This document shows, one piece after another, positions 28,521 through 38,967 of a DNA stretch of 56,381 bases; the stretch's first letter is position 1, and every line of letters begins with the position of its first letter. The translations under genes and the position numbers were made by a program. A model generated the notes under the pieces. The model made no database searches, was not told the origin of the DNA, and saw nothing but the letters and a program-made list of their open reading frames with translations. The DNA comes from an uncultured Saprospirales bacterium (GTDB lineage: Bacteria; Bacteroidota; Bacteroidia; Chitinophagales; Saprospiraceae): the NCBI GenBank assembly GCA_913061325.1, contig CAJXUU010000002.1, forward strand, positions 1 through 56,381, given 5' to 3'.

Positions 28521-30692
28521 TTAATTGAACATCAATTTTTTTCTTCCTATCGTGTGGTCCTCAGATTTTATTTCTAAGATATATATTCCACTGGACATCA
28601 TACCTTTATTAATATAGAATACATTCGAAGGGCAATTCGCTGCATTTACGATCATTCCATTTACATTATAAAGGATATATGAAACATCCTTTGTTGTTTC
28701 TGGTACTTCCACTCTCATTATATCTACTGCTGGATTCGGTGCCGCTACTAATTCATTGTCAAGCAGTATCGTTTTATCATCCAATATCACTTCTATAAAT
28801 TCTTCACCGATCAAGTGGCGATATGTGTTCGTTACGATTGCATCATTAAAATCAAAATAGATATCAGCAGTATTGCTAATCTGAGTACCGATAGGCAAAT
28901 CTAGTTTCTGAGAAATTCTATAACTGACGAATCCGTTCGATCCAGACATATTTGCGGTAGAATGAGGCAATAGAACATTGTATAAATCAAATCTTAGACT
29001 TCCATTTTCTAGAATCGTCAAAACATAATCGTGACTCGAACTTCCAGCTATCAAAGACTCGATATCTAATGAAGGATCAATTACATTTTCTATTGCAATA
29101 TTGAATGCTGTATCCGTACCAGTATTTTGAAATCGGATCGTGTATTCAATATCTTGATTAGCATCGATTCTGTGTTCGTCCCTATATCCAGCTGGATATG
29201 CCAATATATCATTAGGATCATATGATCCTATCACTTCATGACATTCGATGTCTACCACTGGTGCATCATCTGCATTGGGAAACATAGATACAAACTCATA
29301 AGAACCAGCATTATCATCGTCACAAGGCTGAACAAAATCAGTCTCAAATGTTCCATATGGATATCCTACAGGTTGATCAGCTACCACTCTATATACTCCA
29401 CCTTTATCTTCAAATTTGAAACTACGTTGTTCTAATTGTGTAGGATCGGTTTTGTCAGAATGAAACATTACATCATCCTCTATAACTATAAAATCAAGTA
29501 CCGATATCACATCATTATTTCCAATATTGGAAATAATCACCTCAACACTATCTCCTTCACAATTTATCTCTGTCACTAAAACTGCACCATTCCAATTCGA
29601 AGGAGGAATCATACTATCGTCAGAAGAAATTTCTGCCTCAGCACATAGAACTTCTCCCAATACAGTATTGTCACAATTCACATTTACTGTGACTTTAAAA
29701 TTTCCAGATTCACCAGATTCTACTGTTCCTAAATTAACACTTACTGTCTGACCAATCACTGCCGCGCCACTTATATTGGCATCGACAAAGTCTAAATTAT
29801 CATCCAATTCGATCTCAATAATCGTACTTGTGGAAGCTACTGTACCATCATTTCTATAAACGATTCGGTAATCATTATCAAAACATCTTCTTAGTCTTGC
29901 AGCTTTTATACCGACGGATAGCGCAGACGACTCTTCATCTGGATTTATCACAAATGAAACTGGATAATCTATTCCTTCTGTATCTACCAAGACGGTTTTA
30001 GATGCTATACATGGTGACCATAAATCATTGATAGGTAATACTTCTATAGTGTACTCTCCAAACTCTACTGCTATAATATATTGACCAGAACTATTGGTGA
30101 ACTTGTAGAAGGTTTCCGTATCCGAAGATATTTTCACTTTCCATCCTTCAAGAGGTTTATCATCTGGACTCTCCGTACAATTAGCATCAATATCATGCGT
30201 GATATTTCCTAATATCTTTGCCCTAGGATCATTTATAATAATATTATCAGATGAATAACACAATTCTTCAAAATCATTATTTACTATTTCTACTACAAGT
30301 GGACTTTGGTCAAGAATAATTATGGCAGAAGGACTTGGATCCAAAACTTGAAATCTAAATTGCAATAAGGATGTACCATCCGCAATAGAGTTTCCAATCG
30401 CATCATTCCATACAAAAGCTATGTAACCAGGATTATTTAAGTTGAAATTTGATGAATTAATACCTAAAAGAGCATCACTAGAAACTTCTAGCAATTGCAA
30501 GTTTTCTGGAGGATACCCAAAGGCCATTTGAATAGCAAGGATATCAGTAAAATTGTCGACTCTCATGTCTATCAACAAATCAGAACCATCAGTCGACTCT
30601 TCAAAAGAAAAATCTAGACACTGCGAGTTCAGAGACAGAGCGTTTATTAGCAATATTAAACCTACGAATAGGGTGTTCAATGAGATTTTCAT
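28521..30692 (-). CDS. Cohesin-like / conserved-repeat surface protein with T9SS sorting domain
   Basis: N-terminal cohesin-like segment; SYDPNDILAYPAGY...YTIRFQNTGTDTAFNI..DIYFDFNDAIVTNT; C-terminus AAPNPAVDIMRVEVP. Confidence 0.85.
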   Translation of the reverse strand: MKISLNTLFVGLILLINALSLNSQCLDFSFEESTDGSDLLIDMRVDNFTDILAIQMAFGYPPENLQLLEVSSDALLGINSSNFNLNNPGYIAFVWNDAIGNSIADGTSLLQFRFQVLDPSPSAIIILDQSPLVVEIVNNDFEELCYSSDNIIINDPRAKILGNITHDIDANCTESPDDKPLEGWKVKISSDTETFYKFTNSSGQYIIAVEFGEYTIEVLPINDLWSPCIASKTVLVDTEGIDYPVSFVINPDEESSALSVGIKAARLRRCFDNDYRIVYRNDGTVASTSTIIEIELDDNLDFVDANISGAAVIGQTVSVNLGTVESGESGNFKVTVNVNCDNTVLGEVLCAEAEISSDDSMIPPSNWNGAVLVTEINCEGDSVEVIISNIGNNDVISVLDFIVIEDDVMFHSDKTDPTQLEQRSFKFEDKGGVYRVVADQPVGYPYGTFETDFVQPCDDDNAGSYEFVSMFPNADDAPVVDIECHEVIGSYDPNDILAYPAGYRDEHRIDANQDIEYTIRFQNTGTDTAFNIAIENVIDPSLDIESLIAGSSSHDYVLTILENGSLRFDLYNVLLPHSTANMSGSNGFVSYRISQKLDLPIGTQISNTADIYFDFNDAIVTNTYRHLIGEEFIEVILDDKTILLDNELVAAPNPAVDIMRVEVPETTKDVSYILYNVNGMIVNAANCPSNVFYINKGMMSSGIYILEIKSEDHTIGRKKLMFN

Positions 30693-30937
30693 AGTAACAT
30701 GGTTTCAATTAGTTCGATGAGTGTTTTTTCAATGGGGGAGCCACCTATCATTTCTATAATCAGATATTAAACAATATAATCTTGCTTTAATTATCCTTTC
30801 TGATGTAAATATGATCAAGAAATTCGAATAAAAAGAAGACAATATATACCATTTGTTGCAATAAATATAAATTGATATATTCATAATATACTTATTATTA
30901 AATATTTAAATACTTTTACTGCACAATAATATAACAA

Positions 30938-32338
30938 ATGCGAAATAGTAAATTGGGTCGAATTATTGATCAGTTGACCAAAAAAGAAAAACAAACGATC
31001 CAAGGTTCAATCCTCTCGCCTATTCTCGATGGAAAAGATTATCATTTAACTCTATTTACTTTTTTGATTTCTCTTCTTAAGAAAAGCGATAAAGTAACAA
31101 GAGGTGAAATCAATAATAAAATTTACAAAAACAAGATTTCAGATGCTCAGTTGAGGTTGCACATGAGTGAACTCTACAGGATTATTTCACTTGCTCTAGT
31201 TCTATTGAAAGCGAAAGAAGATCCATACTACCAAGATGAAGTACTAATAGATAGATACAAAGACAATGAAGATGAAAAACTATATGATAGTCAATTTACC
31301 ATAAGCACTAAGCGATTAGAAAACTATCCATATAGAAATGCTGATTATCATGAATTGAAATTCGAATTAGGGTTCAAAAAAGGAACTCACATATCAAACA
31401 GTAATAGAACTAGAGACCTCAATTTGCAAGAACTATTAGATGATCTAGATCACATCAGTATTAGTAAAAAACTTAGACAAGCTTGCTTTGCTATAGGTCA
31501 CAATTCTGTGTATGGGCAGTCGTATAATTATGGACTGCTTCAAACGTATATTGAACACATAGAAAAGAATGACCTGACTAAAATCCCTAGCATTAGACTA
31601 TACTACAGCGGATATAAGATGCTAAGCACCCCAAAAGAGGCTGAGTTTTTCAACGAGTTCAAAAAAGATATTGATGAGCTAAAACATCTATTCCCAGATG
31701 ACGAATTACAAGGTATTTATAGATTTGCAATCAATCAATGTATTCGATTACTCAATCGAGGTCATCTAGAATATGGAAATATCTCTCTCGACTTATATCA
31801 AGAAGCATTAGAAAATAAATACTTGATGGTGGAAGGTCATTTATCACGATTTACCTACAGAAACATAGCAGCAATCGCAGTCAAAATTGGAGAATATGAT
31901 CGAGCTGAAACATTTACTTCTGATCACAAATCTGACCTTAAAAAAGAAGAGCAAAATAGTGCTTACCATTTCAACTTGGCATTGATAAGTTACCATAGAC
32001 AGGATTTTGACACCGCACTGTCCTCTTTACAAATAGTTGATTTCAAAGATCACCTTTTCAATCTAGCCGCTAAAGTTATACAAATGAAAGTTTATTATGA
32101 ATCTGAAGAATATGACTTACTAGAGTCTCATCTTGATGCAATGCAAATGTACATCCTCAGAAAAAAAGTGATCGGCTATCACAAAATCAATTATAAAAAT
32201 ATAATGAAGATGTCGAGGAAGTTGTTGAAAACCAACAAAACCGATAGACAAGCAGTCAGTAAACTGTGTGACGAAATCAATAGTCTTGAAGTCTTAACTG
32301 AAAAGAAATGGCTACTTTCTAGATTAGAACCAACCTAA
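30938..32338 (+). CDS. Hypothetical all-helical protein (TPR-like repeats)
   Basis: Full-length 466 aa ORF, helix-pair composition; no catalytic motif recognised. Confidence 0.7.
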   Translation: MRNSKLGRIIDQLTKKEKQTIQGSILSPILDGKDYHLTLFTFLISLLKKSDKVTRGEINNKIYKNKISDAQLRLHMSELYRIISLALVLLKAKEDPYYQDEVLIDRYKDNEDEKLYDSQFTISTKRLENYPYRNADYHELKFELGFKKGTHISNSNRTRDLNLQELLDDLDHISISKKLRQACFAIGHNSVYGQSYNYGLLQTYIEHIEKNDLTKIPSIRLYYSGYKMLSTPKEAEFFNEFKKDIDELKHLFPDDELQGIYRFAINQCIRLLNRGHLEYGNISLDLYQEALENKYLMVEGHLSRFTYRNIAAIAVKIGEYDRAETFTSDHKSDLKKEEQNSAYHFNLALISYHRQDFDTALSSLQIVDFKDHLFNLAAKVIQMKVYYESEEYDLLESHLDAMQMYILRKKVIGYHKINYKNIMKMSRKLLKTNKTDRQAVSKLCDEINSLEVLTEKKWLLSRLEPT

Positions 32339-32458
32339 TTCATTCCCAAACTGTGTTTATCGGCATAATTATTTTGTTTAATGTCAAATATTTACCATTT
32401 AAAAAGTTCGGCACTAAATGTGATTACTAAGTAATGGACTGAAGCCTAAAACTGGTAC

Positions 32459-33034
32459 ATGAAACAACTTTTTCTAATATTTATTTTATTAACTACTTTC
32501 ATCTGTATCTCTCAAGCTCAATTGGGTGGTGCGCGTGTATATGCTGGTATTAGTATTTTGACCAATCAAGATGTAAATGCAAATCCAGAAGGATCCTCAT
32601 ATTCTGGATATCACATAGGAACCGATGGACGTATCATGTCGGGCACAATGTCTTTTTTATTAGGAGCTAGATATACAGCCATTTCAAGGACACCACAAGA
32701 AACCATCAAGCTGTTTGGTCATGATTCTAATATATCTATTCTAAATGGTCGAGTTGGATTAGATTATTCTATTTACAGCCTTCGAGATTTTTTCAGAATA
32801 AGAACTAAGGTCCTTGGCAGTTTTGATATCATAATAAATACTACTGGAGAATCAATTGCGGTACCTACCTACGATCTCAATGATGGATGGTTTGGTGGTG
32901 TTACTGGTTTAGGATTTGACATAGGCCCTTTTATTCTTGACATAGAATATGAATTCGGAATCTTAAATGCATATTATCAAAAACCAGATTCTAAGTTCAA
33001 TTCTCTTACAATATCCACGGGATTTTTCTTTTAA
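32459..33034 (+). CDS. Outer-membrane beta-barrel-like protein
   Basis: Signal peptide; alternating strands; C-terminal ...LTISTGFFF. Confidence 0.65.
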   Translation: MKQLFLIFILLTTFICISQAQLGGARVYAGISILTNQDVNANPEGSSYSGYHIGTDGRIMSGTMSFLLGARYTAISRTPQETIKLFGHDSNISILNGRVGLDYSIYSLRDFFRIRTKVLGSFDIIINTTGESIAVPTYDLNDGWFGGVTGLGFDIGPFILDIEYEFGILNAYYQKPDSKFNSLTISTGFFF

Positions 33035-33183
33035 AATAGATTATTAAGAACAACTTAATATTATCGCCTTATAATGTCAATCTCCACCGCCGCACTTACA
33101 TTTTATTGAAATATCATTCAGTATTTGAAATTAGAGTGATAATTGCCAATCTTCGCATTTCAATTCTATAAAACAAGATTAAA

Positions 33184-34593
33184 ATGGGCAGAAAGCAAAA
33201 GCAGAAGATGGTGTATGATGTACCTGTTGTAGATGTAGCCGATAGAGGTAAATCTGTTGCTAAAGATGCAGAGGGCAAGGTGTATTTTATAGATAAAGCT
33301 GTACCCGGTGATGTTGTTGATATTTTAGTTTTGAAGAAAAAGAAATCCTTCTTTCAAGGTGTAGTCAAAGCGTACAAAAAGTTATCAGAAGATCGGGTTG
33401 AAGCAAAGTGTGAACACTTCGGTATATGCGGAGGATGTAAATGGCAACATCTTGATTATGATGCACAATTGAGATTCAAGTCCAACACTGTGGTAAATGC
33501 CATGACTAGAATAGGCAAATTGGATGCTTCTCTTATTCAACCAATAAAAGGTGCCAAACAAATATTTAACTACAGAAATAAACTAGAATATTCGTTCTCT
33601 AACAAAAGATGGCTAACAGATACCGAAGTAGCTACAGATGGTAAAATCGAACAATCTCCAGCACTTGGTTTTCATGCTCCTGGAGCATTCGACAAAGTAG
33701 TGGATGTAAATAAATGCCACTTACAAGATGATCTGAGCAATGAAATTAGAAATTTCACTAGAGATTATACACATGAGCATGGTATGGAATATTACGATGC
33801 TCGTGCTCATACTGGTCTCATGCGTAATATGGTAGTGAGAAACACAACACTTGGTCATTGGATGATTATTATGTCTTTCGCTAAGGAAGATGATCGCATC
33901 ATGCCCTTTCTTGATGTTCTCAAAGAAAAATTTCCTCAAATATCCTCTCTCCATTATGTGATCAATAAAAAACTGAATGATACGATTCTTGATCAGGATA
34001 TTATCCTATACCATGGCGTTCCGTTTATTATAGAGCAATTGGGAGAAGTGAAATACAAGATTGGACCAAAGTCTTTCTTCCAGACCAATACTGCTCAAGC
34101 TAATGTTCTTTTTGACACTGTAGTGGAATTCGCAGAACTCAAAGGAGGAGAGAATGTTTATGATCTATATACTGGACTTGGTAGCATAGCATTATATGTT
34201 AGTCAATCCGCTAGTCATGTAACGGGAATCGAAGAAGTAGAAGCTGCTATTACTGATGCCAAAGAAAATGCTCGATTCAATGAAATAGAAAATACTACAT
34301 TCTATGCAGGCGATGTAAAAGATATACTGACGGATGATTTTAGTACAAAGCACGGAAAGCCAGATTTAGTGATTACCGATCCACCAAGAGTGGGCATGCA
34401 CAAAGATGTAGTACAGACACTGCTTAAACTAGAAGCTCCTAAAGTCATATATGTAAGTTGTAATCCCGCTACGCAAGCGCGAGACCTAGAGCTACTATCA
34501 GAAAAATATGATACAATAAGGATGCAGCCTGTCGATATGTTTCCACATACGCATCATATAGAGAATGTAGCTTTGTTGAAGCTTAGAGGTTAA
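33184..34593 (+). CDS. rlmD: 23S rRNA (uracil(1939)-C(5))-methyltransferase family, RlmD-like
   Basis: TRAM-like N-terminus; CEHFGICGGCKWQHLDY; SFFQTNTAQA; VYDLYTGLGSIALY; DPPRVGMHKDV; YVSCNPATQARDL. Confidence 0.93.
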   Translation: MGRKQKQKMVYDVPVVDVADRGKSVAKDAEGKVYFIDKAVPGDVVDILVLKKKKSFFQGVVKAYKKLSEDRVEAKCEHFGICGGCKWQHLDYDAQLRFKSNTVVNAMTRIGKLDASLIQPIKGAKQIFNYRNKLEYSFSNKRWLTDTEVATDGKIEQSPALGFHAPGAFDKVVDVNKCHLQDDLSNEIRNFTRDYTHEHGMEYYDARAHTGLMRNMVVRNTTLGHWMIIMSFAKEDDRIMPFLDVLKEKFPQISSLHYVINKKLNDTILDQDIILYHGVPFIIEQLGEVKYKIGPKSFFQTNTAQANVLFDTVVEFAELKGGENVYDLYTGLGSIALYVSQSASHVTGIEEVEAAITDAKENARFNEIENTTFYAGDVKDILTDDFSTKHGKPDLVITDPPRVGMHKDVVQTLLKLEAPKVIYVSCNPATQARDLELLSEKYDTIRMQPVDMFPHTHHIENVALLKLRG

Positions 34594-34865
34594 TGTATTG
34601 TTCACTTACGATTCGAGAATTTTATGGGTGCTCGTTTTTTTTCTAGCTACGGGCAAGATTGTATTCGCGCCTTTAGTCGTGTAGTACCACGCTAGGTAGG
34701 CTCATATTCAGGTTTTTATTTTTCTAATACGACCAATTTACTAGATGTTTTCCATACTACATGGGTTCACGAGGATAAAGCCTCGATTACATTTCCTGTG
34801 CAATGATTTCAAAATAAGCTTCTTTATTTTTGCTACCTAAGATTCTTAGGTATATATTTACATGC

Positions 34866-35195
34866 ATGAATAGGAATTTACTCAGAGGAAGTCTGGAAAC
34901 GATAGTCATCAAATTGTTATCTGACAATAACGAAATGTACGGTTATGAAATCACTCAAAAAGTGAAAGAACTTACGTCCGATGAATTTAAAATTACGGAA
35001 GGCGCACTCTATCCTACACTTCATAAACTAGAAGGAAAAGGAATACTTACTTGTCAAACAAGAAGTATCGGAAATCGATTCCGAAAGTACTATTCTTTGA
35101 CTGAAGCGGGTGAATCGGAACTGACCATCATGCTCCAAGACATGGAAGACTACATCAAAAACATGCGATTAATCTTAAACCCTCAGCTATCATGA
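34866..35195 (+). CDS. PadR-family transcriptional regulator
   Basis: RGSLETIVIKLLSDNNEMYGYEITQKVKE...ITEGALYPTLHKLEGKGIL; ATG at 34866 preferred. Confidence 0.93.
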   Translation: MNRNLLRGSLETIVIKLLSDNNEMYGYEITQKVKELTSDEFKITEGALYPTLHKLEGKGILTCQTRSIGNRFRKYYSLTEAGESELTIMLQDMEDYIKNMRLILNPQLS

Positions 35196-35893
35196 AAGAA
35201 CAATTAACTGAAGAGGAGATTGCTAAACTTTTCAAATTCGTGAAAAGTAAATATGTGCATTATATTGATGTTCAATATGAGATTGTGGATCATTTAGCTT
35301 CTGCAATTGAAGAAAAACAGACAGATAGTCCGTCTATGAGCTTTGATCGTGCACTCAGTGAGGTGTATGGCAAGTTTCCGATTACAGGATTTGCCATAAT
35401 GATTGCCGAGAAATCATCCGCTCTAAAGAAGTTCTGGGTAAAGAAGTTCTTAGGCTTTATGCTCGGCTATATGAAGCTTCCAAAAATAATAATAGCTGGA
35501 TTTCTAATTTATCTTTTGCACCTAATCCTTTATAATGGATTCCTTATCAGTCCAAAGCAATTGTATTTGACACTTGTGATGTTGGCTATTCTTAGTGCAG
35601 GATATAGATATAAATATGGATTTGAATTCTCTAAAGAGTTCAGACATAACTATCTGGTTACTGGCACATATCTATCATTCTATGTAGGAGTGTGGTTTTT
35701 CTATTTCTTCGCACCGCTTCATTTTTCCGGAAGTCAACATTTAGAAGAGTTCGGTTACCTGCAAAGCTGGATTCTTTCAGTTTATCTAACTTCTATTACA
35801 TTGTTACTACATGCCTACACCTTCGTATTTCCCAAGATGCTAAAGAAAGAACTCCAGGAAAAATACAGCCATCTCAATATCAAATTAGCCTGA
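35192..35893 (+). CDS. PadR-linked membrane protein, tandem paralog 1
   Basis: ATGA overlap with padR; EEIAKLFKFVKSKYVHYIDVQYEIVDHLASAIEE then multiple TM helices. Confidence 0.85.
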   Translation: MKEQLTEEEIAKLFKFVKSKYVHYIDVQYEIVDHLASAIEEKQTDSPSMSFDRALSEVYGKFPITGFAIMIAEKSSALKKFWVKKFLGFMLGYMKLPKIIIAGFLIYLLHLILYNGFLISPKQLYLTLVMLAILSAGYRYKYGFEFSKEFRHNYLVTGTYLSFYVGVWFFYFFAPLHFSGSQHLEEFGYLQSWILSVYLTSITLLLHAYTFVFPKMLKKELQEKYSHLNIKLA

Positions 35894-35899
35894 TAGATT

Positions 35900-36607
35900 A
35901 TGAAGAATCAATTATCTAAAGAAGAAATAAACGAGCTGTTTACATTTGTAGAAAGTAAAAATATCAAGTATTTAGATGTGCAACATGAAATAGTAGATCA
36001 TCTAGCATCCGCTATCGAAGACGTACAAAAGGCTGATCCTGCATTAAGTTTTAACAAAGTACTGAATCAGGTTTACAGCAAGTTTCCAATTACTGGATTT
36101 GCAGTTATGGTACTTGCCAAAGAATCAGAATTAAAAAGATTTTGGGTAAAGAAATTTTTAAGCTTTATGCTCAGCTATATGAAATTGCCTAAAATAATAA
36201 TTGCTGCATTTCTTATTTTCATTTTTCAAACAGTTCTAAGTACAGGCTTATTAATCAACCCGAAACAATTATATTTTATTTTAATCATTCTAACTCTTTG
36301 CAGTGCAGCATATAGATATAAATACGGTTTTGAATTTAAAAAAGAATTTAGAAATAAATACCTTGTTACGAACTCCTATTTATTCCAATATGGCGGAATT
36401 TGGATGGCATATTTCTTCATACCATATTACATATCACTTGATACCACCTCCGAAATCAGCTATTTTGGAAATATTTCAAGTTGGTTATTATCTAGCTATA
36501 TAACATTAGCTTTTCTATGGATTCATGCCTACACTTTCGAATTCCCCAAGATGTTAAAACAAGAATTAGAAGAAAAGTACAGCCATCTCAATATTAAACT
36601 AGCCTAA
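35900..36607 (+). CDS. PadR-linked membrane protein, tandem paralog 2
   Basis: Same N-terminal domain and C-terminal HAYTFEFPKMLKQELEEKYSHLNIKLA. Confidence 0.85.
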   Translation: MKNQLSKEEINELFTFVESKNIKYLDVQHEIVDHLASAIEDVQKADPALSFNKVLNQVYSKFPITGFAVMVLAKESELKRFWVKKFLSFMLSYMKLPKIIIAAFLIFIFQTVLSTGLLINPKQLYFILIILTLCSAAYRYKYGFEFKKEFRNKYLVTNSYLFQYGGIWMAYFFIPYYISLDTTSEISYFGNISSWLLSSYITLAFLWIHAYTFEFPKMLKQELEEKYSHLNIKLA

Positions 36608-36613
36608 TCAACC

Positions 36614-37318
36614 ATGACCAATCACCTATCAAAAGAAGAAGTAAATAAACTTTTCGAATTTGTGGAGAGTAAAAATGTGCAATATCTTGATGTACAGCAT
36701 GAGATAGTTGACCATCTAGCATCTGCGATAGAAGAAAAACAATCTAAAAACTCCGAATTGAGTTTCGAAAAAGCACTGAATAAGCTCTATTCAGAATTCC
36801 CAATTACAGGTTTTGCGGCATTTGTATCTACCAAGCAATCAGCTATGTCAATATTTTGGAGAAAAAGGTATCTTGGATTTATGTTGAGTTACTTGAAACT
36901 GCCTAAGGTCGTAATAGCTGGTTTTATTGTTTTCGTATTACAATTATTTTTTCAGAATGCAAGTCCATTTAATATGGGCATTTTGCTAATTGCTTGTATT
37001 ATCTTCTCATTAAGTTGTAATTATTATAGCTTTAAAGCTGGCTACAATTTCAAAGAGAAATTTGAAAACAAGTATTTAGCTATCGATGCTTTCCTTGAGG
37101 GGCATGAAGTAATTTCTTTTTTCATTTTGATCCCTATTATTGTCCTTACTGCCATCCTGTCCGATAACGATTTAGGCTATTACAACCATTATCAAAGCTG
37201 GATTCTTGCTATCAATTTAACAATCATGTTACTTTGGATACACGCATATACATTCCAATTCCCAAAAATGCTCAAGAAAGAACTTTCAGAAAAATACACC
37301 CATCTAAAAATTGCATAA
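36614..37318 (+). CDS. PadR-linked membrane protein, tandem paralog 3
   Basis: Same N-terminal domain and C-terminal HAYTFQFPKMLKKELSEKYTHLKIA. Confidence 0.85.
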   Translation: MTNHLSKEEVNKLFEFVESKNVQYLDVQHEIVDHLASAIEEKQSKNSELSFEKALNKLYSEFPITGFAAFVSTKQSAMSIFWRKRYLGFMLSYLKLPKVVIAGFIVFVLQLFFQNASPFNMGILLIACIIFSLSCNYYSFKAGYNFKEKFENKYLAIDAFLEGHEVISFFILIPIIVLTAILSDNDLGYYNHYQSWILAINLTIMLLWIHAYTFQFPKMLKKELSEKYTHLKIA

Positions 37319-37332
37319 TCGTACAATGTGTA

Positions 37333-38691
37333 TCATCTCGATCTAGGAATCGTAGTCAACTCCTCCTGTCTTCCATCCAAAAAATAAAAACCATCTGGCG
37401 TATGTACTCCATCTTCCTCTAACATGATTCTTATAATCTTACCCCATTCTTTGATCTCTGATGAAGAATTCAGTTCTATGCTATATGCAGTATTGTGATA
37501 TAAAGCATAATCACCACGCCCTGGAGTCCCTTTCTGATTGTCCCACATACCGATAGTTGGGCCAGCAGCATGTCCATGAAATCCTATAGGATGTGTATAG
37601 ATGGAAGCTATTATTCCTTCTGATTCCGCTTGTATAAGTGCATCTTTTAATATTTGATTACCCGATTTTCCTGTTCTGAAAGACTCTACCAAGATATCCT
37701 GCACTCTATTCGATACTTTGAATGCTTTTTTGAGATAATCTGGTGCTTCATTCTCCTCAGGATGAAGTACATAAAAGTGTTGTTGTTGATCTGTATTAAG
37801 CCTCAGATATGTAACCCCAAAATCCACATGAAGCAAGTCTCCATATTGAATAATTTGTTCTTTGGGTCGTTTAGAAAAGCTTCTTAGGTGATCGAACTTC
37901 TCAGCATTTGCCCTTTGGATACCTACTGTTGGATGAAACCAAGTAGTCAATCCCAATTCTCTCACTCGTTGTCTCAACCACCAAACGACATCAACAGTAG
38001 CCGTTACTCCTGGCTTAATTACATCTTCTGAAAATGCCTCCTGTAATATATCATGACCAATTTTGCAGATATGAGGATACATTTCTAATTCAACTTTTGA
38101 CCGAGTCTCTAACCACCCGATGGCTAAGTCTTCTCCTGACACCACACGATCATGATATTCGATCGGCAGATTCTTAAGAAATGATTTATGTTCTGTGCTA
38201 ACCAGTCCATCTGCCAATCCAAAATCTTCAGAAAAATTCATCCCTATTTTCTCAGGATTCTTTTCTTTGATATAGTTAACTAACGCTTCCCATTGATCAG
38301 GGAAGACATCTATGTTCCATTCTCCTTTAAGTAATCTGCCTACACTATATCTCGCTATTGCTATTTTTTCTAAGTCTCCTTCCTGAGGTTTATAGAATAC
38401 CATAATAGTTCTTCTTCTCGCAGACAGCCATTCTGAAGGGAGCATGGTTTTCATTACAGGATCCTCGTTGTATTCTCTAGAAATAAGAATCCACATATCT
38501 AGGTTGGCTCGATCCATCAATTCTGGCAGAAGAGAATCTAATCTATATTCGAGCATATCATCGATCCATTCAGCTCGCTCTCTCATCTCGAGAATGTCAC
38601 CGTCAGTAACTTGTCCGTATGACATTAAAAAACAAAAACTGAGAGATACTATTAATAGTAGATGGCGCATATGTATGAATTTATTCGTCAA
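37333..38691 (-). CDS. M24-family metallopeptidase (Xaa-Pro aminopeptidase-like), secreted
   Basis: Signal peptide; creatinase-like N-terminus; GDLLHVDFGVTYLRLNTDQQQHFYVL; HPIGFHGHAAGPTIG; YSIELN. Confidence 0.87.
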   Translation of the reverse strand: MTNKFIHMRHLLLIVSLSFCFLMSYGQVTDGDILEMRERAEWIDDMLEYRLDSLLPELMDRANLDMWILISREYNEDPVMKTMLPSEWLSARRRTIMVFYKPQEGDLEKIAIARYSVGRLLKGEWNIDVFPDQWEALVNYIKEKNPEKIGMNFSEDFGLADGLVSTEHKSFLKNLPIEYHDRVVSGEDLAIGWLETRSKVELEMYPHICKIGHDILQEAFSEDVIKPGVTATVDVVWWLRQRVRELGLTTWFHPTVGIQRANAEKFDHLRSFSKRPKEQIIQYGDLLHVDFGVTYLRLNTDQQQHFYVLHPEENEAPDYLKKAFKVSNRVQDILVESFRTGKSGNQILKDALIQAESEGIIASIYTHPIGFHGHAAGPTIGMWDNQKGTPGRGDYALYHNTAYSIELNSSSEIKEWGKIIRIMLEEDGVHTPDGFYFLDGRQEELTTIPRSR

Positions 38692-38816
38692 GATAGTAAA
38701 AATGAAGAAAATCGATGACTCCCCAGATCAACCTTTCTCCACTCAACCAGATCTTCCTTCGATCACGCACCGATCTTCCTTTGTCAGCTCAACGATTGAT
38801 CTAACAATCCCAAAGT

Positions 38817-38904
38817 CCAAAAGTACAGCAACAAAAAGTCGAAAATCATAGCAGTCTAAAAGTCCAAAAGTGAAACGGTCTACTCATCTAAAAGTGAAAC
38901 GGTC
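38817..38904. repeat. Degenerate short repeats (AAAAGTGAAACGGTC x2, GTCCAAAAGT x2)
   Basis: AAAAGTGAAACGGTC at 38866-38880 and 38890-38904. Confidence 0.7.
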
Positions 38905-38967
38905 AAAATCAACACTTTTCCCAATGAAAAATGCGTTATTTGTTGAACGAAAATTCGTCTTTCATTT

